53,727 nucleotides of DNA from Comamonadaceae bacterium (GTDB taxonomy: Bacteria > Pseudomonadota > Gammaproteobacteria > Burkholderiales > Burkholderiaceae_C). This document shows, piece by piece, positions 1 through 7,522 of this stretch. Within the stretch, counting starts at the first letter, position 1; each line of letters opens with the position of its first letter. The position numbers and the translations under genes are program-made. The notes under the pieces are model-generated. The model was not told the DNA's origin, searched no databases, and saw only the letters and a program-made list of their open reading frames with translations. The stretch is taken from assembly GCA_947450695.1 (NCBI GenBank), contig CANFWV010000018.1, forward strand, positions 1-53,727, written 5' to 3'.

Positions 1-1
1 C

Positions 2-484
2 ATCATGAATGCGCCGGTACGCCTTGACGACGTGCTGATGGCCGAGATGCTTTGGGCTGCGTTCAAGTCGCTGTTCACCAGCGGCGTGATCTTGCTGGTG
101 ATGCTGGCGCTGGGCATCAGCCACAGCTTTTGGTTGCTGCTGGCTTGGCCACTGCTGGGCTTGGTCGGCATCGTGTTTTCGAGCATCGCGCTGATCTTCA
201 ATGCGCTGGCCAAGGGCTACGATTTTTTCACCTACTACTTCACGCTGTTCCTCACACCGACCATGTTTTTAAGCGGCGTATTTTTCCCCAGAGACCAGTT
301 GCCCGGCTTCATGCGCGCGATCTCAGACTTCTTACCGCTGACCGCGGCAGTTGAGCTGATCCGGCCGCTGTTCATGGGCCAATGGCCAGCGCAAGGCCTG
401 CTGCACTTGGCGGTGCTGCTGGTCTATGCGGTGGGGGCGTTTTGGGTCGCGCTGGCGCTGACGCGCAAGCGCTTTCGGAGCTGA
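2..484 (+). CDS. ABC-2 type transporter permease, NodJ-like (5' partial)
   Basis: C-terminal part of an inner-membrane ABC-2 permease, the channel subunit of an export system of the NodJ/drug-or-polysaccharide type. About 160 residues are visible, with four to five hydrophobic segments and the motif TPTMFLSGVFFP followed by P-L-T-A-A-VELIRPL, which is typical of the last half of this family. Family members are usually about 250-270 residues, and the reading frame is open to the window edge, so the true start lies upstream. An ATP-binding partner is expected immediately to the left. It ends 22 bases before the convergent pcaG gene. The substrate cannot be told from the sequence. Confidence 0.85.
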   Translation: MMNAPVRLDDVLMAEMLWAAFKSLFTSGVILLVMLALGISHSFWLLLAWPLLGLVGIVFSSIALIFNALAKGYDFFTYYFTLFLTPTMFLSGVFFPRDQLPGFMRAISDFLPLTAAVELIRPLFMGQWPAQGLLHLAVLLVYAVGAFWVALALTRKRFRS

Positions 485-506
485 GCCCTCTCAGCGATCC
501 CCGAAC

Positions 507-1106
507 TCAAAGATCAAAAAACACGGTTTCTTTGCCGTGTGCGCTGTCTTGCATGTGAATGTCAAACCGATACACCGGTCCGGCATTTGTCATCTCGCGT
601 TGGGCCACCAAGGTGGCGCGACGCTCGGCTGGCACGCTTTTCAAAACCTCATCTTTGGCATTGGCCGCAGCTTCGTCTGAAAAATAGATGCGTGAAAACG
701 TGTGCACCAACAGGCCGCGCATGGTCACGCAGACGTCGATGAACGGTGCTTGACCTTCGCCCAGCGCGCCCGGTTTGACGGTGTCAAAGACGAAGTGGTT
801 GCCGGCAAATGTGCCGGTGCCGCAGCGGCCAAAGCCAGCGAAGCCTTTGCGCTCAGCGTCTTCCACGCTACGAATCATCTGGCCTTGGGCGTCGGGCTGG
901 TTGATCTCGACGATAGCGTCATTGACGGGCACACCAGCGCCGTCAACCACCAGACCGGTGATGCGAATGTGCTCACCCTCAGCATGATCTTGCGTCAACA
1001 CTGGGGTGAACAGGCTTTTGAAGTCGTAGCCGTATTGCGTCGGTGTGAGGCCGTAAGCGAAGTAAGGGCCAACGGTTTGCGAAGGGGTTTGTTTGAGTTG
1101 CGTCAT
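507..1106 (-). CDS. pcaG: Protocatechuate 3,4-dioxygenase alpha subunit
   Basis: Alpha chain (199 aa) of the intradiol dioxygenase that opens the protocatechuate ring to 3-carboxy-cis,cis-muconate, the first step of the beta-ketoadipate pathway. The N-terminal PSQTVGPYFAYGL segment, the middle beta-sandwich core (ITGLVVDGAG, IVEINQPDAQG) and the C-terminal GPVYRFDIHMQ segment are those of PcaG. As expected for the non-catalytic chain, the iron-binding Tyr/His set is absent; those residues sit in PcaH. It follows pcaH by 20 bases with a GAGGAT ribosome-binding site, so the two form an operon. Cytoplasmic. Confidence 0.96.
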   Translation of the reverse strand: MTQLKQTPSQTVGPYFAYGLTPTQYGYDFKSLFTPVLTQDHAEGEHIRITGLVVDGAGVPVNDAIVEINQPDAQGQMIRSVEDAERKGFAGFGRCGTGTFAGNHFVFDTVKPGALGEGQAPFIDVCVTMRGLLVHTFSRIYFSDEAAANAKDEVLKSVPAERRATLVAQREMTNAGPVYRFDIHMQDSAHGKETVFFDL

Positions 1107-1126
1107 GGGAAAAATCCTCGGTCTTT

Positions 1127-1840
1127 TTATTCAAAACGCGTGGCTTTGGCGCCGCGCAGCACGATGTCAAACACATAGCCCAGCGCATAGTCGGGCTGGG
1201 TCACGTCGAGGCTGAATTTGGAGACCATGCAGTCCCGCAGATGATCGGGCGCACCCAGGTACATCGGGTCGTACTGCAGCAACGGGTCGCCGGGGAAATA
1301 CATCTGCGTCACCAAGCGGCTCGCAAAGTAGTCACCAAACAGCGAGAAGTGAATGTGGTTAGGACGCCAAGCATTTGGGTGGTTGCCCCAAGGGTAGGCA
1401 CCAGGCTTGATGGTCTTGAAGGTGTAGCGACCTTGGTCGTCGGTGAGGCAGCGGCCAGCACCCAAAAAGTTCGGGTCTAGCGGCGCATCGTGCTGGTCCA
1501 CCTTGTGAACGTAGCGACCGGCGGCGTTGGCTTGCCAGACTTCAACCAGCGTGTTGCGCACGGGCCGGCCGTCTTCATCCAGCACGCGGCCGGTGACGAT
1601 GATGCGTTCGCCCATAGGCTCGCCATTCATCACGGCATTTTTCGTCATGTCGTTGTCAAGCGCACCAAACTGGGTGGCGTTGTAGACCGGCGCATTGCGC
1701 TGCGCCAGTGTGTGCTTCATGGGCACCAAGGCTTGCTTGGGGCCGCGCAAGACGGTGGACTTGTAGCGCGGGTCAATGTGCGCAGGGTGGCAGGCCCAGT
1801 CGCGCGGGGAAATGATGGCTTTGTCGGTGTCGGCGTTCAT
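1127..1840 (-). CDS. pcaH: Protocatechuate 3,4-dioxygenase beta subunit (catalytic)
   Basis: Catalytic chain (237 aa) of the Fe(III) intradiol dioxygenase. The four iron ligands known for this family can be located: Tyr110 (in GRYVHK), Tyr149 (in GAYPWG), and His162 and His164 (in RPNHIHFS), an offset of +2 from the Pseudomonas numbering. Length is normal. The start is supported by the GTGGAGAC ribosome-binding site upstream. First gene of a pcaHG operon, transcribed away from pcaQ; the shared 121-base intergenic region carries a LysR-type operator. No downstream pca ring-opening genes (pcaB, pcaC) are adjacent, so the rest of the pathway must lie elsewhere. Confidence 0.97.
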   Translation of the reverse strand: MNADTDKAIISPRDWACHPAHIDPRYKSTVLRGPKQALVPMKHTLAQRNAPVYNATQFGALDNDMTKNAVMNGEPMGERIIVTGRVLDEDGRPVRNTLVEVWQANAAGRYVHKVDQHDAPLDPNFLGAGRCLTDDQGRYTFKTIKPGAYPWGNHPNAWRPNHIHFSLFGDYFASRLVTQMYFPGDPLLQYDPMYLGAPDHLRDCMVSKFSLDVTQPDYALGYVFDIVLRGAKATRFE

Positions 1841-1900
1841 GTGCAGTCTCCACGAAATATCAAAATTAAAAATGCATCAACTGAGGACTGTAATCACTCC

Positions 1901-1942
1901 AAAATGTTATGTATAGTGACATTTTTTCTGGCAATACATAAC
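1901..1942. promoter_or_regulatory. LysR-type (PcaQ) operator between pcaH and pcaQ
   Basis: Two overlapping perfect inverted repeats lie in the divergent pcaH/pcaQ intergenic region. AAAATGT (1901-1907) pairs with ACATTTT (1919-1925) across 11 bases, giving an exact T-N11-A LysR box. GTTATGTAT (1906-1914) pairs with ATACATAAC (1934-1942) across 19 bases. The position, 20-61 bases before the pcaQ start and 61-102 bases before the pcaH start, fits autoregulation plus activation of pcaHG. The sequence differs from the published alphaproteobacterial PcaQ site, so the link to PcaQ is inferred from location. Confidence 0.8.
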
Positions 1943-1961
1943 TAAATAGACATGTCAAACC

Positions 1962-2915
1962 ATGATCGATGAGCGCATCAAGTTCCGTCATTTGCAGTGC
2001 TTTTTGGCAGTGGCGCAACACGGCAGCCTGCAAAAAGCCGCCGACGTGTTGTCCATCACGCAGCCGGCGGTGTCCAAAACCCTGAAGGAACTCGAAGCCT
2101 TGGTGAGCGTGCGACTGTTTGAACGCGGTCGCCGTGGCGCCGTGCTGACGCGCAGCGGTGAGACCTTTTTTCGCCACGCCGGGGCCAGCGTGAACGCGCT
2201 GCGCGAAGCCGTCGCCAGCGTCTCACCGACGCGGCAGAACACGCAAGCAGTTGTCACGCTGGGCGTGTTGCCGACGGTCGCGCCTTGGCTGATGCCGCAG
2301 TTGCTGCAGCAACTTGATCAGGTGGCCGTCAGTGGCGGGCTGGCGCTGAGCCTGAAGATCCACACCGACCACAATCCAGCGCTGCTGACCCAGTTGCGCC
2401 AGCGCGAACTCGACCTGGTGATTGGCCGCTTTGCCGAGCCCGTCCACATGCTCGGACTGACGTTTGAAAACCTCTATGCCGAGCCGCTGGTACTGGCCGT
2501 CCGGACTGGCCATCCGCTGCGGCAAAATGCCGCGCTGAGCGCCCATCCGCTGGCGCATTTGTCGGCCTTCACACTGGTGTTGCCGCTGCAAGGCACGGCG
2601 ATCAGACTCACTGCCGACAACTTCTTTGTGACGCGCGGCCTGAGTCAGCCGCCACGCACGGTCGAGACTTTGGCGGTGTCGGTGGCGCGCAGCTACACCG
2701 CCAACAGCGATGCCGTGTGGCTGACGCCTGTGAGTGCAGCTCAGGCCGACCTGAACACCGGCGTGCTGAGCGCCTTGCCCGTCAACATGAACGGCAGCGA
2801 AGAACTCGTCGGGCTGACGCTGCGTGCCGATGCAACCCCCAGCGACGCCCAGCGCGTGGTGCTAACAGCGATTCGCCAACTGGCCGCGATGCGACGCGGT
2901 CAGATGACCCGCTGA
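1962..2915 (+). CDS. pcaQ: LysR-type transcriptional regulator PcaQ
   Basis: Regulator of 317 aa with an N-terminal winged helix-turn-helix (about residues 8-66, including QHGSLQKAADVLSITQPAVS) and a C-terminal LysR effector domain (from about residue 95). The FRHLQCFLAVAQHGS start and the length fit the PcaQ group (pca operon activator LysR), which responds to pathway intermediates such as beta-carboxy-muconate. It is divergent from pcaHG, the classic arrangement. The ATG at 1962 is preceded by little Shine-Dalgarno sequence, so translation may be weak. Specific assignment as PcaQ rests on context plus overall similarity. Confidence 0.9.
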   Translation: MIDERIKFRHLQCFLAVAQHGSLQKAADVLSITQPAVSKTLKELEALVSVRLFERGRRGAVLTRSGETFFRHAGASVNALREAVASVSPTRQNTQAVVTLGVLPTVAPWLMPQLLQQLDQVAVSGGLALSLKIHTDHNPALLTQLRQRELDLVIGRFAEPVHMLGLTFENLYAEPLVLAVRTGHPLRQNAALSAHPLAHLSAFTLVLPLQGTAIRLTADNFFVTRGLSQPPRTVETLAVSVARSYTANSDAVWLTPVSAAQADLNTGVLSALPVNMNGSEELVGLTLRADATPSDAQRVVLTAIRQLAAMRRGQMTR

Positions 2916-2966
2916 TCGCGAACGCTTTCCAATGTAGGAGGCCAGCCCCTGGCCGATCCCCATCCC

Positions 2967-3872
2967 TCAAACCACCCCAAAACGCGCCTTCAACTCACCC
3001 AGCCCCAATTCATTCAACACCTGCGTCAAGCGTTCACGGGCGGCGTTGATGGTGGCCGCGCGAGGCTGGTCGGGTCGGCTGGCCAGAATCAATTCGTTCT
3101 TCATCGAATGCTCCCAGCCGACCAACTCGGTCACGGTGACGTCGTAGCCATGCGCTTCGAGTTGCAGGCAGCGCAACACATTGGTGATCTGGCTGCCGAA
3201 CTCGCGGGTGTGCAACGGATGCCGCCACAACTCGGCCAAGGGCGTGCGCGCCAGCGACAACACGCGGCCTTTTTTCAGCACGCCGGCAACTTCCGCCTGA
3301 CAACACGGCACTAGCACCATGTGGCGCGCTTGACGGGCTAGACCGAAAGCAATTGCGTCATCGGTGGCGGTGTCGCAAGCGTGCAGCGCGGTGATGATGT
3401 CGACCACCGGCGGCAACTGGTCTGAGGCGGTGGCTTCTTGCACCGACAGATTGAGAAAGCTCATGCGCGCAAAGCCGAGCCGGTTGGCCAACTCGCGTGA
3501 TTTAGCGACCAACTCCGGGCGGGTTTCAATGCCGTAGACATGGCCGCTGGTTTTATCGCCGCGATGGGCGACATTGAAAAACAAGTCGTACAAGATGAAA
3601 CCCAAATACGACTTGCCAGCACCGTGGTCGGCCAAGGACGGTGCGGGGTTGCGCGCAAAAGCATCGTTCAACAGCGGCTCGATGAACTGGTACAGGTGAT
3701 AGACCTGTTTCAGCTTGCGCCGCGTGTCTTGGTTCAGCTTGCCTTCACGCGTCAGGATGTGCAGCTCTTTGAGCAATTCAATCGACTGGCCGGTGCGTAG
3801 TTCTTCAATCACTTGCGCAGCTGGCGCGGGTTTTGGATGTTTGTTGGCAGAGGGACTGTAGGGTTTTGGCAT
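2967..3872 (-). CDS. SAM-dependent methyltransferase, METTL25/RRNAD1-like
   Basis: A 301-residue cytoplasmic protein. Residues about 70-200 form a class I methyltransferase fold: the SAM-binding loop reads LADHGAGKSYLGFIL, followed by an acidic strand end (YGIETRPELV) and later DIITALHACDTATDDAI, as in the Methyltransf_25/RRNAD1 family. A C-terminal region of about 100 residues is rich in the CCQAEV motif seen in this group. Substrate unknown. It is divergent from ohr, and its promoter region overlaps a set of GTCTAA half-sites. No clear ribosome-binding site precedes the ATG, so a slightly different start is possible. Confidence 0.82.
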   Translation of the reverse strand: MPKPYSPSANKHPKPAPAAQVIEELRTGQSIELLKELHILTREGKLNQDTRRKLKQVYHLYQFIEPLLNDAFARNPAPSLADHGAGKSYLGFILYDLFFNVAHRGDKTSGHVYGIETRPELVAKSRELANRLGFARMSFLNLSVQEATASDQLPPVVDIITALHACDTATDDAIAFGLARQARHMVLVPCCQAEVAGVLKKGRVLSLARTPLAELWRHPLHTREFGSQITNVLRCLQLEAHGYDVTVTELVGWEHSMKNELILASRPDQPRAATINAARERLTQVLNELGLGELKARFGVV

Positions 3873-3882
3873 GGGGTGCTGA

Positions 3883-3926
3883 GTCTAACTTCTGCTCTGA
3901 ATGGTATGGTCTAACTCAACTTAGAC
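3883..3926. promoter_or_regulatory. GTCTAA half-site cluster in ohr promoter region
   Basis: Three copies of GTCTAA lie between the divergent methyltransferase and ohr genes: 3883-3888 and 3909-3914 in direct orientation, 26 bases apart, and an inverted copy at 3921-3926. The last two form a perfect inverted repeat around a 6-base loop. This looks like a repressor-binding region. It does not match the usual OhrR consensus, so the regulator is unknown. Confidence 0.45.
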
Positions 3927-3950
3927 ACCCACTTTCAGGAGTATTTTTTA

Positions 3951-4379
3951 ATGGTTACCAAACTCGATAAAGTTCTTTACACCGCGCACGCGACAGCCAC
4001 TGGCGGCCGCGATGGTCGGGCCGTCAGCTCGGACAATCTGCTCGACGTGAAACTGACACCGCCCAAAGAACTCGGCGGCGCGGGCGGCGCGACCAACCCT
4101 GAGCAGCTGTTTGCAGCTGGCTACGCGGCTTGCTTTTTGGGCGCGCTCAAACACGTTGCCGGCGTGCAAAAAGTAGCGGTGCCGGCCGATGCGTCGATCG
4201 CCTCCAGCGTCGGTATTGGCCAGATCCCTGCTGGGTTCGGTATCGAAGTCAAACTGGTGGTGAGTCTGCCTGGCATGGACCGCGCCGTCGGTCAGCAACT
4301 GGTCGACGCAGCGCACTTGGTCTGCCCGTACTCGAACGCCACCCGCGGCAACATCGTCGTCGACTTGTCACTGGCTTGA
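3951..4379 (+). CDS. ohr: Organic hydroperoxide resistance protein, Ohr/OsmC family
   Basis: Thiol peroxidase of 142 aa that reduces organic hydroperoxides to alcohols in the cytoplasm. The two catalytic cysteines are present: Cys62 in AAGYAACFLGAL and the second in LVCPYSNATRGN near the C-terminus. The YTAHATATGGRDGRA and LSVxLGG-like opening (VKLTPPKELGGAGGATNPEQLFAAGYAACF) are typical of the Ohr subgroup rather than OsmC. The start is set by a CAGGAG ribosome-binding site. Single-gene transcription unit; no ohrR gene is adjacent. Confidence 0.94.
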   Translation: MVTKLDKVLYTAHATATGGRDGRAVSSDNLLDVKLTPPKELGGAGGATNPEQLFAAGYAACFLGALKHVAGVQKVAVPADASIASSVGIGQIPAGFGIEVKLVVSLPGMDRAVGQQLVDAAHLVCPYSNATRGNIVVDLSLA

Positions 4380-4424
4380 TAAAGCGTGGGGCCAAGCTTG
4401 AGGCCAAGCCCCACAATCGGTGCC

Positions 4425-5480
4425 ATGAACGAACTCCCCGATGGCAACAAAAGCAACGCCGCACACCCGTATGAATTTCTCACGCCGGATGTGGTGCTCG
4501 ATGCACTGGCCAGCGTGGGTCTATGGGGCGATGGCCGACTGACGGCGCTGTCAAGCTACGAGAACCGCGTCTACCAAATTTCACTCGAAAGCCCGGCACC
4601 ACCTGAAGGCAATGCCGGTGGCGCAGGCGACACCGTGGTCGCTAAGTTTTATCGCCCCGATCGCTGGACAGATGCGCAAATTTTAGAAGAGCACGCCTTT
4701 GCCGCCGAACTGATGGCGGCTGAAATTCCGGTCATCGGTGCCTTGACGCTGAAGGGCCAAACGCTGCACCACTTTGCTGGTTTTTCGTTCAGCGTCTCAC
4801 CGCGTCGCGGGGGCCGCAGGCCTGAGCTTGAAGACAACGCCGTGCTCGAATGGATTGGCCGCTTTCTGGCGCGGATTCACAGCGTCGGCGCCCGCAGCGC
4901 TTTCACCGACAGGCCAGCGCTCAACATCGACACCTTCGGCTTCGCCAGTCGGGACGTTTTGTTGGCTGGCAACCACCTGCCGCTGGACATGGAGTCCCGC
5001 TGGCGCCACGCGTTTGAAGAAGCCATGCAGGTCGCCCAAGGCGTGATCAATAACGTTGGCAGCGTACGCACGCTGCGTCTGCACGGCGACTGCCATCCAG
5101 GCAATATCTTGTGGACTCCCGAAGGTGTTGCTGGTGCTGGTCCACACTTTGTCGACTTAGACGATGCACGTACTGGCCCGGCCGTGCAAGACATGTGGAT
5201 GCTGCTATCGGGCGACCGCCCCCAATGCACACGCCAGCTCGGCGCCTTGGTGGACGGCTATGAAGAGTTTTGTGAATTTGACCGGCGCGAGCTGGCCTTG
5301 ATCGAGCCGCTGCGCACACTGCGGCTGGTGCACTACAGCGCTTGGTTGGCCCAGCGCTGGAGCGACCCGATTTTCCCGATCAACTTCCCGTGGTTCGGCT
5401 CCAGCGACTACTGGAAAGGTCAGGTCGACATGTTAGTTGAGCAGACAGAAGCGATGCAAGAAACACCGCTGGTCGTTTGA
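4425..5480 (+). CDS. srkA: Stress response kinase A (YihE-type Ser/Thr kinase)
   Basis: A 351-aa aminoglycoside-phosphotransferase-fold kinase of the SrkA/YihE/RdoA family, which counters stress-induced death in enterobacteria. Visible are the nucleotide-binding opening SSYENRVYQI, the catalytic loop RLHGDCHPGNILW and the metal-binding segment VDLDDARTGP. The ATG at 4425 was preferred over a GTG at 4386 because it lines up with the usual family N-terminus (PYEFLTPDVVLDAL). It lies 45 bases after ohr on the same strand, consistent with a shared oxidative-stress role, though co-transcription is only inferred. Confidence 0.92.
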   Translation: MNELPDGNKSNAAHPYEFLTPDVVLDALASVGLWGDGRLTALSSYENRVYQISLESPAPPEGNAGGAGDTVVAKFYRPDRWTDAQILEEHAFAAELMAAEIPVIGALTLKGQTLHHFAGFSFSVSPRRGGRRPELEDNAVLEWIGRFLARIHSVGARSAFTDRPALNIDTFGFASRDVLLAGNHLPLDMESRWRHAFEEAMQVAQGVINNVGSVRTLRLHGDCHPGNILWTPEGVAGAGPHFVDLDDARTGPAVQDMWMLLSGDRPQCTRQLGALVDGYEEFCEFDRRELALIEPLRTLRLVHYSAWLAQRWSDPIFPINFPWFGSSDYWKGQVDMLVEQTEAMQETPLVV

Positions 5481-5483
5481 TCT

Positions 5484-6356
5484 TTAGCGGACTGGATTGT
5501 CCAAAGAACCAATACCGTCGATCTCGATGCGCAACTGGTCGCCGGAGACCAAGTACTTCGGCGGCTTGAAGCCAATGCCCACACCCACTGGCGTGCCGGT
5601 GGCGATGACGTCGCCGGGGTACAGCGTGATGCCAGCCGACAGTACTTCGATCAAAGTGGGAATGTCAAAAATCAGGTCTTGTGTCGAGACGTCTTGGCGC
5701 AACTCGCCGTTCACGTAGCCACGCATGCGCGTGTTGGTGCCGTCGAGTTCGTCGGCGCTGACCAACCACGGGCCCATGGGGCAAAAGGTGTCAAACGACT
5801 TGCCCAGCAACCACTGCTGATGGCGGCTTTGCCAGTCACGCGCAGTGACGTCGTTGATGATGGTGTAACCCCAGACATGGCTCAGAGCGTCTTTGGCTGC
5901 AATGCCTTTGCCGCCCCGACCGATGATGACCGCCAACTCGGCTTCGTAGTCAATCGCGGTGGACGCTGCCGGCATTTCAACCGTTGCACCGGTACCAATC
6001 ACAGACTCGGGCACTTTGCTGAAATAGATCGGGTGCTCAGGAATGGCACCGCCCGATTTGGCGCTGCTGTCAAAGCCGCTGCCAGCGAATTCTTTGGCGT
6101 GCTCAAAGTAGTTTTTACCGACGCAAAAAATGTTGCGGCGTGGCCGCGGCAGCGGTGCACGCAGCGTCACATCAGCCAGCGCGATGGCGGGCAATAAAGC
6201 CGGCAGGTTCTCGCCCTTGGCTTGGCGTTCGATGATGGGCAAGGCGCCTAATTCGCGCTCAGCCAAGCTCAAGTCAAACGGCTGGACTGACTTCAAGTCG
6301 CTGGACACCAGACCGACGCCGGGCTGACCTTGGTGATTGAACGCTGCGATTTTCAT
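5484..6356 (-). CDS. Fumarylacetoacetate hydrolase family protein
   Basis: A 290-aa FAH-fold enzyme; members cleave or decarboxylate beta-keto acids in aromatic catabolism (fumarylpyruvate, acylpyruvate or 2-hydroxyhepta-diene-dioate hydrolases). The metal site is visible: IDYEAELAVIIGR supplies the Glu pair and GYTIINDVTARDWQ the Asp region. C-terminal YPGDVIATGTPVGVG is the family hallmark. It is divergent from a pair of Bug receptors, and a palindrome at 6442-6459 sits between them, which suggests joint control. The exact substrate cannot be read from the sequence. Confidence 0.93.
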   Translation of the reverse strand: MKIAAFNHQGQPGVGLVSSDLKSVQPFDLSLAERELGALPIIERQAKGENLPALLPAIALADVTLRAPLPRPRRNIFCVGKNYFEHAKEFAGSGFDSSAKSGGAIPEHPIYFSKVPESVIGTGATVEMPAASTAIDYEAELAVIIGRGGKGIAAKDALSHVWGYTIINDVTARDWQSRHQQWLLGKSFDTFCPMGPWLVSADELDGTNTRMRGYVNGELRQDVSTQDLIFDIPTLIEVLSAGITLYPGDVIATGTPVGVGIGFKPPKYLVSGDQLRIEIDGIGSLDNPVR

Positions 6357-6441
6357 GTGCTGTTTCTCAATGCTGTTGGGTTGAAAAGTGTCGCGGAAGC
6401 AACCGAATGAGGGATTCCGCTGACGCCAAAATAATCATGGA

Positions 6442-6459
6442 ATGTTAGCATGCCAACAT
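6442..6459. promoter_or_regulatory. Palindromic operator candidate
   Basis: ATGTTAGCATGCCAACAT is an 18-base palindrome with a single mismatched pair. It lies 86 bases from the FAH-family start and 69 bases from the Bug receptor start, inside their divergent promoter region. Size and symmetry fit a dimeric repressor such as a GntR or IclR family member. No regulator gene is adjacent, so it would act in trans. Confidence 0.5.
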
Positions 6460-6527
6460 ACTTTGAAACGCGCAAGCCGACCACGGCCCAGACCTCCAAA
6501 GCCCCTTCAATCTATCAGGAGACACCT

Positions 6528-7496
6528 ATGAAACGACGCACCACCTTGCTGGCGGGCTTGCTGCTTTCCACCGCTACGTTGGTGAGCGCTCAAAGCGCTT
6601 GGCCGACCCGTGCCATCACCATGATCGTGCCCTTCCCACCTGGCGGCTTGGCCGACTTGGTAGCGCGTCCGGTGGCTGAAGCCATGTCACGCGACTTGGG
6701 CCAGCCAGTGGTGATCGAAAACCGGGGCGGCGCGGGCGGTGGCATTGGCATGAGCGTTGCCGCCAAGTCCAAGCCTGATGGCTACACAATCTTGATGGCC
6801 CTGTCGTCGCTCACCGTGATCCCGGAAGCTGACGTGTTGCTGGGCCGGCCCGCCATGTTTGCACTGCAAGACTTGCGGCCGATTGCGCGCTATACCGCCG
6901 ACCCGACCGTGCTCGCCGTGCGCGCCGATGCGCCTTGGAAAACCGCACAAGATTTTGTCAACGATGCGAAGAAACGTCCGGGCGCCATCAACTATGGCTC
7001 GTCTGGCAACTACGGCACCATGCACGTGCCGATGGAAATTTTGGCGCAAAACACCGGTACCAAGCTCACACACATTCCGTTCACCGGCGCAGGCCCAGCC
7101 GTGGTGGCACTGTTGGGCGGCCAAATCGACGCAGTGTCGTCAGGTCCGGCCACCGTGCGGCAGCAAGTCAAAGCCGGCAAGTTGCGCGTCTTGGGCCATT
7201 GGGGCACGGGCAAGCTGATGGCCATGCCCGAGTTGACCAGCTTGCGAGACGTTGGCATCAACGCTGAGTATGCGCAGTGGTCTGGCTTGTTCATTCCTGC
7301 TGCCACGCCTGAGCCGATTGCGCAGCGCATTCGTGCAGCAGCGCGCTTTGCGGCGCAAGATGCACGCGTCAAAGAAGTCATCTTGAATGCCGGCAGCCCG
7401 GTGATGTACCAGGACAGCGCAGACTTTGAAAAATACGTCCAAGCCGATGCCAAGCGGATGGCCGAGGTCGTCAAGAAAATTGGCAAAATCGAGTAA
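6528..7496 (+). CDS. Bug/TctC-family tripartite tricarboxylate receptor
   Basis: Periplasmic solute-binding protein of 322 aa. It has a signal peptide (MKRRTTLLAGLLL... SAQS, cleavage near residue 22) followed by the family hallmark WPTRAITMIVPFPPGGLADLVARP and the VIENRGGAGGGIG loop. The ATG at 6528 is chosen because AGGAGACACCT precedes it and the signal peptide starts there; the longer frame from 6450 is unlikely. The TctA/TctB membrane partners are absent from the window, as is common for this expanded family in Burkholderiales. First gene of a three-gene unit with another Bug receptor and a ModA-like protein. Ligand unknown; probably a carboxylate or aromatic acid. Confidence 0.93.
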   Translation: MKRRTTLLAGLLLSTATLVSAQSAWPTRAITMIVPFPPGGLADLVARPVAEAMSRDLGQPVVIENRGGAGGGIGMSVAAKSKPDGYTILMALSSLTVIPEADVLLGRPAMFALQDLRPIARYTADPTVLAVRADAPWKTAQDFVNDAKKRPGAINYGSSGNYGTMHVPMEILAQNTGTKLTHIPFTGAGPAVVALLGGQIDAVSSGPATVRQQVKAGKLRVLGHWGTGKLMAMPELTSLRDVGINAEYAQWSGLFIPAATPEPIAQRIRAAARFAAQDARVKEVILNAGSPVMYQDSADFEKYVQADAKRMAEVVKKIGKIE

Positions 7497-7522
7497 TTAA
7501 AAACGAAAAACCGGAGACCTTT

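Noticed and set aside
2940..2954. Small hairpin GGCCAG-CCC-CTGGCC after pcaQ
   Set aside because: Six base pairs and no T-tract; too weak to call a terminator.
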